Positions 1 to 14,604 of a stretch of DNA of 64,000 bases are shown in pieces. This DNA comes from Setaria digitata (lineage: Eukaryota > Nematoda > Chromadorea > Rhabditida > Setariidae). The stretch lies in the NCBI GenBank assembly GCA_003640385.1, contig RCAB01000011.1, positions 186,001-250,000 on the forward strand, read 5' to 3'. The stretch's first letter is position 1. Every line of letters begins with the position of its first letter. Position numbers and translations under genes: made by a program. The notes under the pieces were generated by a model, which saw only the letters and a program-made list of their open reading frames with translations, did no database searches and had not been told where the DNA came from.

Positions 1-1876
1 CCCATGAACTTAATTCATTTTCTAGGAATTTTTTGATGTCTCACATAATTAATTTGATTTGAAAATTTGGAAGTAAATTTATTTTGATGTGATGAGTAGC
101 AGAACACCTTTTCTGAAAAAAACTTTTTTTTTTTGCATTACAGCTCATCGTCTGTCTCTCCGATAAGCACAATTTGAATGTGTCGGGCGTAACACATTGC
201 TGCACCGATTGATCGATGATTCGCTTATCGTATGCGTTATATTCATCTGTAACTTTGTTTTTGAGAGCTGCAATCAGTTATTCGTCCTCAGATTTTTTCA
301 TATTATTTTTATGAATTGCTTTTACTCGGAACATCTATTTCTTATCCGTAGCATAAATTGTAGTTCCGTCTTTGAAAAAAAAAAAAAAAAAAAAAAACCA
401 TTGCACGTTTAACACTCGCTTGATTGATTTTATTACGAAATCAGTAATGCCTACCATGTTTCTCTTCGTTTTCTTGTTTTTTTTTTTTTTTTTTTTTTTT
501 TCTTGATTTTACGTTGTAATATTATTCTCCAAGTGCACAGGCTTTTATTGATAGAGAAAATGAAAACGCTAGTGATTATTTCAAACAATGATTTTTCAAT
601 AATTGCGTATATCATAATTGCCTCTCTTTTTGTTTGTTTTTCATTATTCATAAAAAGTATTTAAGCGTGATGTATTCTGAAAGAAATGTGGTTCTAGTTA
701 TTTGTCCGTTCATCATTAAATTCCCAGGAATGCATAAATTGAATAAATAGTTAAGCTTCTCATAACTTTTGTGAAAGTTTCGAAGGTAGTTCTTCTTAAA
801 GAGCGAATTTTAGCGCTATAGTGGTAATTGATTAAGTAAATAATGTCTTCCACTGTTTGTATTCTTTTTTAAGTAACTTTTGTTTTATTATGTTTTTTTT
901 TTTTTTGCTAGATTGCTCGAATTGTACAACAAGCTTTTATTAAGTTCTGTTATAAATGAAGACTTTTATTTCACAGAGAAATTTGTATTTTTGTTCCTCG
1001 TACTAAGCTACCATATCTCATGGTTACTTATTTACATTTGTTCTAGGATTTTTTGTTAATGTTTTATTAGTCAGTAATTAAAGAGCCAATTTATTTAAGA
1101 ACTAGAAGGCGAAGTATACTTGAAATTTCAGTTTCTTTCACTTACAGTTTCTGCCGTGTGTTATACAAAATCTGCCTTTTATATGTGCTGAATTGCACTG
1201 ACTGAAGAAAGTCCATATTTTCGGTGGGAATAACTTGTTAAGTTCCTGTCGTCTATGATAAGATATCTACATAAGTCTTCATGTCCTCCTTATGTTTCAA
1301 TAATGTACTTTCTAGATTTTTTCCCACAGTAGATATAAATAACTTCTGAAGTGCAATTGAAATTCTTGCTTTTTTTTTTCTTCCTTACCTACTTATTTGC
1401 AGTTAAGATTTTGTAGCATTATCAATACATAATATTGCCGCAGTGGATTTTTCACTCAACGCATAATACAGGAAGGAGATCTTACATAAACGGGACATAT
1501 ACTGCTAATGATCTAATCACCATTTATTTTAACATTTGTTTGTTTGGCCGGTAACTGAAAAGAAATTCTATAATCTGTGGGACACTTGAGTTTCAGAAGT
1601 AGAGTAGTGAATACTAGTTTTTTTTTTGAAATAATTGTAGCCGTGGATATCGTGACATTTTCTAAATTGTTGACGGCACTCTCATTTTGATTTTTAATAG
1701 CCAAAAAAGAAATCGGTAATTCGGCCTATAATGCCTCTGTTCGATAAGTATCTGGATTTCGTGCTTTTTCCAGACTCCTTGAAGCAAATAATCCATATTC
1801 CTTGTTGCAGGTAGTGTGGTCTTCGGGGTTGTATTTTGCTTTTATTTGTTATTGTATTACTGGGAAGTTTTACACT
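1..1876. other. Left-edge spacer and 5' flank of BRI3-like gene
   Basis: No gene could be supported here. A T-rich acceptor-like site near 130-142 is followed by short frames that all close quickly; it could be the last exon of a plus-strand gene that starts outside the window, but nothing recognisable is encoded. The stretch contains the paired homopolymer tracts listed separately. A clean acceptor ending at 1810 lies 66 bases before the ATG at 1877 and is a likely trans-splice or 5'UTR intron site for the next gene. Confidence 0.5.
375..501. repeat. Poly-A / poly-T inverted pair
   Basis: An uninterrupted run of 23 A (375-397) is followed about 80 bases later by 25 T (477-501), so the two tracts can pair as a hairpin. 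The segment between them is unremarkable AT-rich DNA. The pair could be a small fold-back element or chance. Homopolymer lengths may also be sequencing-limited. Confidence 0.6.
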
Positions 1877-3531
1877 ATGTCAGGAAAGGAACAGTTTACA
1901 AATGGGACTCCTGCAGCTTCATTAGAAAGAAATTCTTCGACAGACATTGTTGATCAAACTACTTCAGTACTACCATCTCCACAGCATGACTTACTTCTTG
2001 AACCACAACCACCGGTTAGCTATGGCATAGGATTGCCACCATACAGGTTTTATTTCGTTTTATGACGAGTCTTTTAATAGCCGACATTAACTTTACTTTT
2101 TGATTACAAGGAATCTGAATCTATTTTATCGAAATTCTTAGCTAATTTCTTCTATGAAAAGTTATATTGTTCAGTAATGTCGGAATTTATTGATGTGAAT
2201 GTAGATACTTGGAAATTAACTCTTGATATAATAACTCAAGCAAAATATTGCTTGTGGTCAGCGAAGTACGACGAAATGTATAGGCGTAGAACTATATCAA
2301 AAAATTTATATTACTTTTCTATGTAACCAAAGCCAGAGGTAAAGTTATTTCTAAAAAAAGATACTTTTAGCAAATATCTTTTGTAGAGAGCCTCCTCCTT
2401 CGTATCAAGCAGCAATGGCCTATCCAGCTGTTTCTGAACCATATTCGACTAATTCAAATTGCACTTCGTTCCCGAAACCTTACAGCGCTGTTCCTCCGTA
2501 CCCTGTGCTCTCACTTCCGAATCAAATGTTTCCGGTAGCTTCGCCACCTCCACTGCGTTTGTTTTGTTTAAATTTTTCAAAAAATTAAAAATTTTTCCTC
2601 CAGGATATTTTCCAAGCATGTGTAATCAGATTAAAAGCGAAATTTGCTACATACGGATTATAGGGAACTTCGTTGATATGTTAACTCTCACATTTCATTG
2701 CCCAAAATTTCAGGATGAATCATAGAACACATTAGATAAATTGAAATGCAAAAATTAGAAGATTTTTATTCAGTTCATAAAATATAGAGGCATCTTGTTA
2801 ATAGAACAGTGAAATATTTTGCTCAGTGGATTGGTACGATTCTGCGTGTACTGAACGGTACTCTGCTTAAGTCATTGGTCATATTCGCTAGGTCTTTAAT
2901 CATAAAAAAAAACTTACAAATGTGTAAAAAGACAGTTTCACCGTATCATTCAAACATTTCTTCATGAAGGAAAGCTTAGGTAGCTTTCTTTTTTTTTTAA
3001 TGGATGCTTTCAGCTTCTGCATCAACACAAGCTCCTCGACTAACAGCATCACGCGCAGGGAACTGTGCTTACTGTGGAGTAAGTTTAATTTTTTTTTAAT
3101 TTCCTCCTCTGTCGTTCCAGCTTTCTTCTGTTTCATCGAAATTTGATTGATTTTATTCTTCAATGGATTATCTACATATATACGTCAATTCATTACATGT
3201 GTCGACGCCATTATCCCAACCGCCTTTTCCCGTTTTTCCTTCCTCTTCTTCTCCAGATACATATTTCTCTTCCTTAATTTACGAGTGCTTTTCAGAAAAC
3301 TTCTCTTTTTCGCTTGAATTTAATGCTATGGAAATATATTTAAATTTTCATACTTCTTTTTTTCTGATTATTACGTTTCAGATTGGAATTGTCTCTGGCC
3401 AAACGGATCTATTTTGTTTAATCTGTCTGGTACTACTAGCAGTATGTACATTTCCTGTTGGTTTACTCTTCTTGTGTTTCATCCCATGTACAGTTCATAA
3501 GCGATGCAATCACTGCCGCAGGATTGGATAA
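1877..3531 (+). CDS. BRI3-like small membrane protein, 4 exons
   Basis: Predicted 184-residue protein from exons 1877-2046, 2387-2556, 3014-3078 and 3382-3531; all phases match and the total is 555 bases with the stop. The N-terminal ~125 residues are Pro/Ser/Tyr-rich and cytoplasmic in character, with a PPSY (PPxY) motif at the exon 1/2 junction, a possible WW-domain ligand. The C-terminal ~55 residues fit the brain protein I3 (BRI3) family: a CxxC pair (CAYC), a hydrophobic segment containing FPVG, then a basic RCNHC pair and stop. BRI3 proteins are lysosome/endosome-associated membrane proteins of poorly defined function; that is family knowledge, not seen here. The start is the first in-frame Met behind the acceptor ending at 1810. 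The exon 2 donor (2557) was picked because it alone keeps the frame; a nearby GTAGCT at 2535 would not. Confidence 0.72.
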
Positions 3532-6500
3532 AAGCTTTTACTAATGGATGTGGTTTTTTTATAGATATTTCAGTTCATGTAATAGACCAAATTCACTTAT
3601 GCACGTAAATCAATAATTTTCTTTTTAGAAGTCGTTTAAATAACAGATTCATATAACGTTTAGTTTGATTTTTGCAACCTTATATCCTAATACCTTTCTC
3701 TCATAAGACTTTATGATTATCAGAAATTCTCTACCAAATCACAATAGTAAACTGTAATTGTTGTGTAATTTTTCTGTAGCTGAGAGTTTCGTTTGAGACA
3801 TCGTTTCTTGGTTATCGATTGACATAAGGTGGAAGTTTCAATAATATAGCAATCCTCAAGTCACATTATATTCAGAACATCAGTTACGCTTTATTCGCTA
3901 AGTAATTTTTTTTTTTTTTGCAAGTCGGTTCCTGGTTTACATTATATCTGAAATGGAAACTCATTATATTATGTTGGGAATTATGCAATCACTTTAACTG
4001 CTGTTTTCTTTATGCTTTAGAGATATTTTTATTCTTGTTAACTTATGATTTGCATCCTGTACGTCAGTTTGTATTGTGTGGCGAACAGTTTTACTCCATT
4101 AGATGTATCCTTTCATAATTCTTAAGATATCATCGAAGTTTCTTATACGCTTCTTTAAGTCTTCTTTTTTATCATTATGTATTTTATATATGTGATGAAG
4201 TTGATTGGTTGCAAACTTTTAGGACTGTGTTGTATATTCTAATATTTCTTTACAAAGAATGTACTTTCCCAGCCGGTTCATGACCTTAGTTTATAAAATA
4301 CTGACTTCAGAATGCCAACAATAATAGTTAGTAAAAATTTTTCATATTTTCCTTTTTACTGATTTGATAATTATAAGCTTTGTTTTTTCCAACTTTATCG
4401 TAGATGTCAAAGAAATAGAAACAAAAAAGTCTTTGATTTTGGCATATTTTTTCCTTAGTAATTAAACTGACTTTTATATAAACCACTGAAACAATAAGAA
4501 GTGTCTATGAGATCAAACGGTGAAATAATAAAATTATGCAGTGCTACTTGCAACATATTTCAGTGTTTAACACTTACTATATCTCTTTCACATTTTTTTT
4601 TTTCATTGCGGATGTTTTGTTTTCCCTATTTTTTAGTTTATCATAAAACTGTTTATTTTTAGTGTCTGAGAGAAAATTTAATTCAGCGAAGGTTTTCGAT
4701 TTAGTATTTATCAGCCTAGTTTCTCATTTATAATTTTTCGACAAGATTTCGTCTATGCAGTGTTCGTAGTTTTCTTCAAATTTGTTGGCAGCATGTATTA
4801 TTAATACTGTTGCATTATTCTATTCACTTTTCCGCTTTTGCCTTGGATTGTTCACGATTTTCTCATTTTTTATTATTCCATAATAATAATCGATGGCTAA
4901 TACATATATGCATTAATTTATTAGTTTTGATTTTCGGTTCCTAATCATATAGTGTAGTGTTTTGATAGAGTTTGAACTTAAATGAAACTTGGTCAATATT
5001 AGACTCATTTCTGGCGACTGTAACTGGATTCCATAACTAGTTTAAGATATTTAATAAATTAGTGCGGTATGTAAAGATCAAAATACTAGCAGTGTTATAC
5101 TGACCTCCATGCATTCTGTGATGCATATGTAATTAGATGTTTATGCTATTCCTTAAACAACCTTGCATTTGCTGTAAGAAGTACAAAAATATACTCTGTC
5201 ATTTCCTTTTTTTAATATGTCGAAAAATTTTAAGATCGTTATCCATACTGTAAAATACAGATATTGTATTTGTAGTTAGCATTAGTTTAGACAAAGATTA
5301 ATGAAAACTATTTCCAGGAAGATTTTGCAGGGATCATGATTTCCCACTTCTAACTTCTAATGTAATTTTCATTAAACCGCTTTTCATTTTTAGCGTATAC
5401 GTGTTAATGGGCATCTTACATTCCTTATCAGTCATTTATTCATTTTTAAACAGGAGCTGGGTGGGAGTTCCATCCACTTTTAATTAATTGTTAATGGCAG
5501 TAGTACTTTTTCGAGAATTCATTACGGTATTTTCAACCGTCGAACATTAAAGAAAGGTTTAATGAATTGTGTTTGTCACTTAAAGTTATTGCGAAATTTA
5601 AACCTTTCACCAACATTGATGGTGAGGAATCAATGAAATTCAATATCAGGTTTTGAAATGAGCTTAGACATGATTACACTTGGCAACATTTTTCTGCACT
5701 TTTCAATCGTGTTTATTCTTGTTTCCTATGCTGGTTAGTTCTATCGTCATACCCTCAGTTCTTTTGGTAAAACTGTTTTGAACAGCAAGAAATGAATAAT
5801 CAGGGAAAAAAATTTCTTTATTTAGAAAAGTAATTTTCTGTGGTATGAAGTGTAACTACTGCTACTAAAAATATGTTTAATTTTGCTTGATTTATTTTGC
5901 CCGGTTTGTCACTAGTATTAGAATTGGAGAAAAAGTAACTCAATAAGTACTATGAAAAAATTCATTGTACAAAGATTTGAAAAAAAGACATGTTGATAAG
6001 CTATGTGAATTCAAGCACTTAGAAATGAATCATGACGTACCTAAATTAGCAGTTTTGAAATAGAATCTTAGAAAGTTGGTTATAAAGAAAAGAAAACTTC
6101 AAAAACTGAGGTTAATAACTCATCCCCGACATTTCTGAAAATATAATATTTTTTGTTTCTACTAGGAAGTCATTTATGGTTTGCGTGATGTTAAAATTTA
6201 TAGTGGGAACTTTTCCAGAGTCCACTAAACGTCTTACCACTTTTCACATCTTTTATTTCTGTGAATTACAGAGATATTATTCAGAAATATGAAATGGTCG
6301 GTCTACGACAAAAATTCAGTTTGCGGAAATATGACTTTGTAGTGTTGCAAATTGCACTAATACCTACCACTTTAAAGCAGATATTAAAGAAAATTAAAAT
6401 TGTTGAACTTGACTGGTGTTTGTTCAGTCAAGAAGTTTTGAAGTTTTCAACAGCGACAGCTTTTTCAAGTTAGAGGTTACGGTAAATAAGTGAGTTTTTC

Positions 6501-9500
6501 TGCCAATCTTTTACTGGACGTAAACGTTTGTCTGATATTTCTCTTCCTTTTTTTTTGCACGTGTACATTCTAAAATACGCTACGTGGTTTACATGAAGCA
6601 AATCAAATTGGCAGATTGATTTCTTTATCAACCATTTCTATCAATTATCAAAAAGGGAATTCGTTCGACAAATTTGTAGACAAATTTTTACTCAAAAATA
6701 CAGTAAACTTTTTCCGCAATTATTTACCGATCACCACAAAACACATGAAATACATATTGTTTGATTAACGGTTTCAAGCTTCAGATAGCTCTATCTGTCC
6801 ATTTCGTTTAATATGTCTTCCTCTTCAACATTTGCAAAGAAGTCTCCTATACTCCAATACAGCTCTCTTTCGTGCTATCTTAAATATTCATGAGTAAACC
6901 AATACTTCCTCACGACCTGAGTTCTGCAGGTTCACACCATCTTGTACTCTTTTCAAATCATTTTAGTTTGAAATATGATGTTTTTTTAGGCATAAAGTAA
7001 AGGAAATGCCAAAATGCAGATCGCTAGTGAAATACTGAGTGATTACTCGGAAGTATTTTAGATCTATTAAAACTGTCAATATTATATTACGGACGAACTG
7101 AATTTTGAAAATTTTGTTTTCTCAGTAAAAGTTGATGCTAGGACACCTGAAGTTCTTGGTTCTGAAGACGCCTGGTAGATTTCAGGACCAAAAACTTTAA
7201 ATTTTCCTAAGCTTTATTAATAATAAGATTTGCGAGATCTCATCATTAGTAATTTAATAGCTATAAGAATAAATAAACTTATTCCTCAGCAACGGAAATT
7301 TACTGGTTGTCATTATTCCTTCATCAATAAATTGTTGCCGACTAATAAATTATTAATAAAGTAATAATGAATTATAGCCTTGTTAACTTGAGCCTAGCTA
7401 CAGTGATTTAATATAATACTTCTGTGCGAACTCAGCTAATATTCATAAATAAGCATCTTAAAATAAAATAAAATAAACTTCAAGTTTCTAGTGAAATTTG
7501 TAATTTTGCTAAAAGTATGTCTAAAGATTTTTATGAAAAAAAAAATTGATGAAATAAAATGGTAATTACTATATTGTGGATTATGAATTCAAGTTGTATG
7601 CTTTGATGCCGAGAACTTACTTTCGTACCAACAGTTTATGCAGTCTTTAACTGCTTGTTATGACTGCGAAAGAATCTCGTCTTCTTTGCAGAAAATAAAC
7701 TTCAACTATCTGTGATTTTGTAAAGAAATTTGATCTGAAATCATTTCGAAACAGATGAACATCGGAAGAGTTATTAATTACAGTATCAAGTGAAAGGGTC
7801 TAAGATAAGCTACTATGCACAATTAAGTTGACAATGAAGAGCACAGAAGTGAAAGTGATTCTCAGCTGATCTGACAGTGAAAACGAAAACACTCTTTGAT
7901 ACTGCCAATCAAGAGAAGCAACTGACAGATTGCAGAAGAGCGACAAGCAGTGGGGGAAAGGCTGACCTGAAATATGAAAAAGATGTGAAGTTTGTAATCA
8001 AGCTGAGAACAAAACTGTTCTTTTTCCTGCTTTTTTTATATCAGACTAAGTAATATTTTTGAATAAGTGAATAATTCAACAAATTTAATTGTTCTTTTCT
8101 TGAAAAACTAAACATGTCTTTATTCCATGGTCTTTGTTCCATCTGATGTAGCAGTGATATATGGCAATTAAAATAATGATTCTGCAAATGAAGTTCTCAT
8201 TGAAATCGATCAGTTGCTAACCACAAAAATAGAAATATTTCATACTGGCATGTTCAAATTTTTAAGCATGATGAACAACCATAAAAATACAATAATCTTC
8301 CTATTCGATAGTTCGAAAAATTCTTCTAAACTCTCATTTCAAACATGTATAAATACATTCATTCACTTAATGACTTAATTTCGCAGTTGGTGCAGTTGTT
8401 CTATAAGCTCAGAATTATTTACTTCAATAGTAGGGAGTATATTCTGAGAAAGAAAGAAGTTTTTTCTTTTAATTTTCCTTTCAAGAAAATTGTGGAAGTT
8501 TTTCTATATCTGTGCTTTTCATTATTTAATGAATATTCAGCAGTCTTCTTTACTAATTTAATAGTGTAAAAGGAACTGTTGACATCAAGATTTTTTTGTC
8601 TCTTCCATTAATCTGGAAATGCAAACGTTACGCTCTTATCAAAAAAAAGTGAAAAATTCCCATAAAATTGAAAATATTTCAGAAGTTTACCTTGCTAAAG
8701 ATAGCATATAAAAAATGAATCTGCCAATCCATTTCTTTTCCAGAAAACTAAGGCATATGTTAGAAGACTAGAGCAGAATTATAAAGTGCGCAAAGCTATG
8801 CTGACGAACAAAATAATTCATTTTTGGTTTAAAAATGTGATGGTCAGGGATTTCCATTCCACATTTTGTTTTTGGAATACAGTTTCAGTGGGTCTTAAGT
8901 TAAAAGATTTAAATTCTACAGCGAACTTGTGCTGGTCATTTAAATGGCTTATGAGAAAATCTTCAAGTGAGCTGGCTTTGCTTATTCATATTTCGAGTTC
9001 TCAAGTGGCAGTTTGCTTTCTACGGCTTCTTTTGTAGTGCTAAGTTTTTAACTGAAAAAAAAAGAAAATAAATAATTTGAAAGACGAAATATCGACGAAA
9101 TTTCTTCAGCAACTTACCATACTTTACAGGAATGGTTTTTTTGCAGGAAAATTGTTAAAACCTTAGAAAAACAGATAGTATCCTTTTTGCAATAGTTAGT
9201 AGTGTTCTAAAAAAAACCAATTCCAGTTGGCTTATTGAAAAGACAAAGAGTGCTTGAAGTAACTCTGCTACTGCAACATTGCACCAATTTGTAGATATTT
9301 TTATTAAATTTAATGAATTAATAGGTATGAAACCATTTACAGCTATTTTTCAGAATTTCATAAATTCTGTGAAATCTGAATATTAAATATTAACAAAAGA
9401 TGTATGATGTGCATTAATTAGTATTTCGTTCAAATTTGTTAATGCAGTAGGAAAGTAAATCTTCGCATATAAATTCACGTAATAATGACTTATTACCTCT

Positions 9501-12500
9501 TGTTCTAGACCCCTAATAGGCTAATCACAAGATGCGAAGTCTTATTGTTTTTCAATACTTATTCAATAAGAATTTAATTATCGCTGCAACTTATAAATTT
9601 AATCTTTCAATATTACGGGCAGACAAGAATAAGATGATGGACAAGGAGAAGAGGAAAGGCGAAGTTGAGAAAAGGTATTTTATAGTGATTATGTTCCCGT
9701 TACTTGTTTAAACTTGTTATATATTGTGGTTGACAGCTTTCATTGCTCCAAGTTGATTCTTCTATCAACAAATAATTACAGCAGTATAACGCGAATTTCT
9801 TAATAATAACTAGAGTAGTTCGTCCATTTATGGAGCTAAATTCAATTGAACAAGTAAGTTCATTTTCATTGCTTTTTGTCCATAGAAAAAACATTCCAAA
9901 CTTTTTTTGTTTTCGTAAATTGGTGTAATTATCTTTCTACAGTTGTGAAGAAACAAATGTTAGTAAGGGCAGTGTCAATTGTCAATTTCAAGAAATCATT
10001 GGCAAGGAGTATTTGACTGAATAGTTTTAAGATTTTAACATTCTCTTCGGCATCATAACAAAACCATTTCATACAACATTTTAATTATGTTAGGAACAAT
10101 TTACCTGAAATATTATATTTCGGAAATGAATGGCCACGCATGCGCCTCAGTGGCGCTTCGGATATTTAATGAAAATATCAAAATGATCTCAGGTCTCTCA
10201 CCTGTAATTAACTTTCTTGTCTCTTTGTGAATCAGAAAAATCCTGGCAAAGTTTCCGTGTCTTGGAAAATGGAATTTCTCTTCAAATTCAAATTTCAGAT
10301 CTTACTTTTTTTGGTCCATATTACACATCAGGAATTAAATTAAAAATAACATTATTAACAAAAAAAAACATTGGTGGGAAATGTTACAGTGATGAACCAT
10401 GCTTTAAAACTGCCCTCTGGAAAAAAATCGTCTATCTATATTTGAAATTCAGTTCAATTTTGCTTCATAAGCAAAGGATCAGATGCAAAATGTTTTTTTA
10501 TGTAAAGAGCACCACTTTTTGTTGCCAAATAATTTTCGTTACTAATGTTACTAAATGAATAGTAATCTCTCGTTCTCCATCTCATACTATGTGATGCAAA
10601 CTTTTACAATTACTTACTTTTCCTTACTGAAAATAAATCCCTCAAGAGCTTAATATAAGGGATAATTTTCATATCTTATTGCAATTTTTCTTAACTTCTA
10701 TATTATTACTCCGGATCTGGGTCTAAGGACGTTGATATGAAATTCCTTTCTAGCGATGCAGAAAAATTCATACTTAAATTCAGATTCTTCGTATCTGTGA
10801 TCAAATGACAATTAAAAGCATGAAAATTGACGAACAAACAATCAATTATAATTAATTATTGTAATGATAATTATACTCCCAACTTCGATCTATATAATAA
10901 AGGAATGGAAAATTTTGGCAAGAAGATTTTTCATATCGGAAGCATTAAGTTTTAGCTTCGTTGTTCATTAAAAAGATGATAGTGGGATTATCTGTCACTG
11001 AATTATCCTACTAAGACTTAATTCCGATCATGATATCTCATTCACTGTTATTCCACTCGGCATATATTTTAAATTTTTGCATAATGGGAAAACTTTGTTT
11101 TTTTTTTTTCAATATTATTACACAAACTTGTAACTAAGCTATGTATATTTAATGCTACAATTCTTAGGAAAGATGCCATTTTCATCTATAGTAAAATAAT
11201 TAAGTCATTGCTAGAAGCATATTAACTGCAAATTTTGTCCTTGTTAGCTAACTTTTGTGAAAGTTACATGAGCAAAATTTTTTTTTTGGTGCGACAGAGC
11301 AAACTAAGTTTGGTTAACGATGATAATATCTGATGAAATTTTGCTACATTTTCCAAAAATTTAAATTTTTATACCAAGACAATTATAAGGATGCGTATAA
11401 AGGCCCTCTTTCCCAAATTCCTTACTGACCTTTTACTCATATACATACATACACCTTATGAAACTGCAATACATCTATAATACCTGGAACATAAAATCCA
11501 ATTAACCATTGTTCAGTGACAATCAACACCACTTAGATGAAAGTGATTGGCTAAAATCCTCAACTTTCAATTAATAAACGATATACAAATCCATGAAATT
11601 TTCCTATTAATTCTTGTTGGAAACCGTCCATTCTGATATTTTCAAGTTTTTCGGTGACAGAATCTTTAATCTGTGAAGAGTATTTGAAAAGCGTGCTTAA
11701 AATACATTTGATTCTTAATCAACACAAATCAGCTAATAGTGTCTTAGTGAACGTGAAACTTCTGATATTTGAGAAGCTTTCAGCTACAAAGTCAAAATAC
11801 TGGAAAAATTTTTTTGAATAAAAAATATTTGCTATTGAAAGGTTATTTATGTGGAATAGCAGTTGACAGTTATTTTACCTGTCCCAGATATTCCTTCCTT
11901 TTTCTTAAAAGTTAGATTATTAATAAAGATTAACAATAAATAGCAATGAAAGCACAATACATTTTCAGTGCAAAGTAGAGGAACGAGTTTTTCATTTCAC
12001 TATGAATCATTAAAATATCAAAATATTTACGTACCAAATTTCAAGCCAGTCTCAGAGAAATTCTGTTCCGCGTTTACGCTTCAGGATTTGAAGATTTGGT
12101 ATCCACGTGATTACAGTCAGTAATATCTGGCTACATGCATAATTTTTTCATTGCTCTAAAATCTTTCAATCACTTTCATTTTTCTTTTGCAAATTTTTTG
12201 GTTTTATGAATCCCTTGAACATTTCATTATAATAAAAATTCTAATGACAGTTTTTCAAATAAATTATCTCACTCGCTAAGTAAAATGTAGTACATGGCAG
12301 AACGAAAACCAAGACTCTTTATTTTCCTTATATAGTTCAGTTGCCAGACCAGAATTTTACGTCCAAGAAGACTAATAATTCTGACTTCTTTATTTTTTAA
12401 TTTGTGACTTTCGGTCTTCTCCACAGGCATAAAGCTTTTGTTTTTATTGCTTTGCATTTCATGCCTAAAACTAATTTTTCTGTTGAATCAGTGATAATCG

Positions 12501-14604
12501 TTGAAAGATGTTAACATCGGACGAACAAGTCAGAAAATTTCAACTCTGAAAAGCACGTTTTATTTCATTCGAAAAGAAATATCATGAAAAATATTTTTAA
12601 CCATTCGATTGGTTTCAAGCTACACATTTCTATAAATTAAATTTCAAACAGACAGTTAAATTAGGACATTTTATTATTTAAGGGTTTTTACTGGAAAGAA
12701 ATGCTACTACCTGGAAATTTTTCTGAATGAAGAGAAAAGAAGAATAGACAGTGGGTGAGAAAAAATTTTTGAAAGTAAGAAATTTTTTAGCTAAAAGAAA
12801 AATATCCATCTATCATTCAAGTTCAAGTCTCCTTTAAAATTTTAGAAAACTGTATTCATTGTTTTTCGTATTCTTCTTGTACTTCGAAATTTTACTAGTC
12901 AAAGATAAATTAACGAGCGTAAAAGCCTGTGCCCATTCAGCTACTGTCAGCACCAATAATCCAACAAAGGTTTTCTGCTGGATCAAGAACTTCCAATCAA
13001 AAGTTTTTCTTTTGGAAGATGAAATTCTGAAGATATGTTTTGGAAAAACAAAATTTTCGTCTATTATCGCAAGGACCTTCTCAACGTTAATTAAAATGGA
13101 AGTGGGGGAGTTCCACTAAACTATTCTTGTTGAAATGGCATGGGAATAATATTTCATTTACACTGGGCATGTTAAAAACGACTGAAAAAGCTATGTAGGA
13201 AGAAATTATTATTACAAAAATCATGAATTCCGTTGGGATCTTCAAGAATTGATTTTTTAAGATTTAAGTGAACTAAATGTATGAAACTTGGAATCTCTCT
13301 TGTGATTTCTTTTTTTTTTTTTTTTTTAAACTAAATTTTTATTAAGCCGTTCAGTTTTCTAGCGAACAAGGAATTCCAGCTGTTCATTTTGTTCATAAAA
13401 AGTAGAACCTTTTATTTTGTTCTTTTCTTCCTTTTAATTTGTCCAATAATTAAAGAAATTACTGGACAGGTATAAGATTTTTGATTGGAGGCAATAAAAT
13501 AAATTCTGTCTATTCCAATCATCTTCACTAGAACTACGGTTCAAAATTTGTTAAATTTAATATAGCTTTTCGAATTCACTCTAACCACATCGTAACTCTT
13601 ACATATGATGGAGTACTTCACGAACTACTATCAGGTACGTGTGGAAATATAATTAAACAAGGAATGTTTGATTAATATTAATCATTAATATTAATGAGAG
13701 AATTAATCACTCACTTATCACACGCATAAATTATTTTTATAATAGTGTGGCATCAAAATATCATTAATCCCGCAAGTTTAGTAAACAGGTTTGACTGACG
13801 TATGACAAAAAAATCCTTTTTTATGGTATATTCAATGATGAATAAATAATGTGATATCTATCATTTTGGACTTGACGGATAAAAGGTGGCTCAGTTGATG
13901 TCTAAATAATTTGAATTTTCATGAAAAAGCCATCCTTTTTCTTCCGTTTCCTAGAAGTACAAGAATTAAGGACTACTAAATGCATAGAGCAGAGGCCAAA
14001 GAGTAGCATTTTTCTTTTTCACTCTTTCTTTGTTGTTTTCAAATTTAATTAAACATCTGGCTGCATTTTCAGGATAACATCAACAAGATGGTGATCTCAA
14101 CAGCACCGTTTGCTGGTTTGATTGCTGGAAATTTAAGGAAAGTTTTTGCAAAAAGAATTCTGTCTTTAATTCATTTTAATAAGACTTTTCTCGGAAACAA
14201 TTTTTTATGCAGAATTTTTTGATTATCTCCGTCTCAATTATATTTAAAACAAAAACAGGTTAAATAACGAAAAGTACAAAATGAAAAAATTAACTCCCCA
14301 CCCCTGCTTCAATATCACTGCATAATTTTTACTACTAATAACACCTTAATCTCCATTTATAATCAGATGTTTTCAGATATCAGTAGTTAGTGCGATGAAT
14401 ATCTTCCACTTCAAGTAGTGGAGAAAACGTGCCTGGTAAATATACAATTCATCAGGTACTTATTTGAAATGATTTTGCCCCTAACATTAATCAGTCATCG
14501 AAGAACTATTTTATTTTTTTCAAGGAATTATGCAGAACAACCTAAAATAAGAAAAGTTACCAATGTCTCTAAAGATACGGTAAACAGCATTGGAAAATGA
14601 CATC
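3532..14604. other. 11 kb gene-poor AT-rich spacer
   Basis: I found no ORF with a convincing domain, splice structure or repeat family. Open stretches such as 6261-6473, 8345-8569 and 10217-10558 are short, rich in F/L/I/K/N as expected of AT-rich noise, and lack ATG-plus-splice support. A purine-rich piece at about 7760-7990 has fragments that look weakly coding but are broken by stops. A small palindromic ATTAAT cluster occurs at about 13670-13700. The right end must contain the promoter of the Srt receptor. Confidence 0.5.

Noticed and set aside
14418..14600. Open frame just upstream of the Srt receptor as a possible first exon
   Set aside because: Starts at GTG, no phase-compatible donor into exon 14605-14844, and no family similarity.
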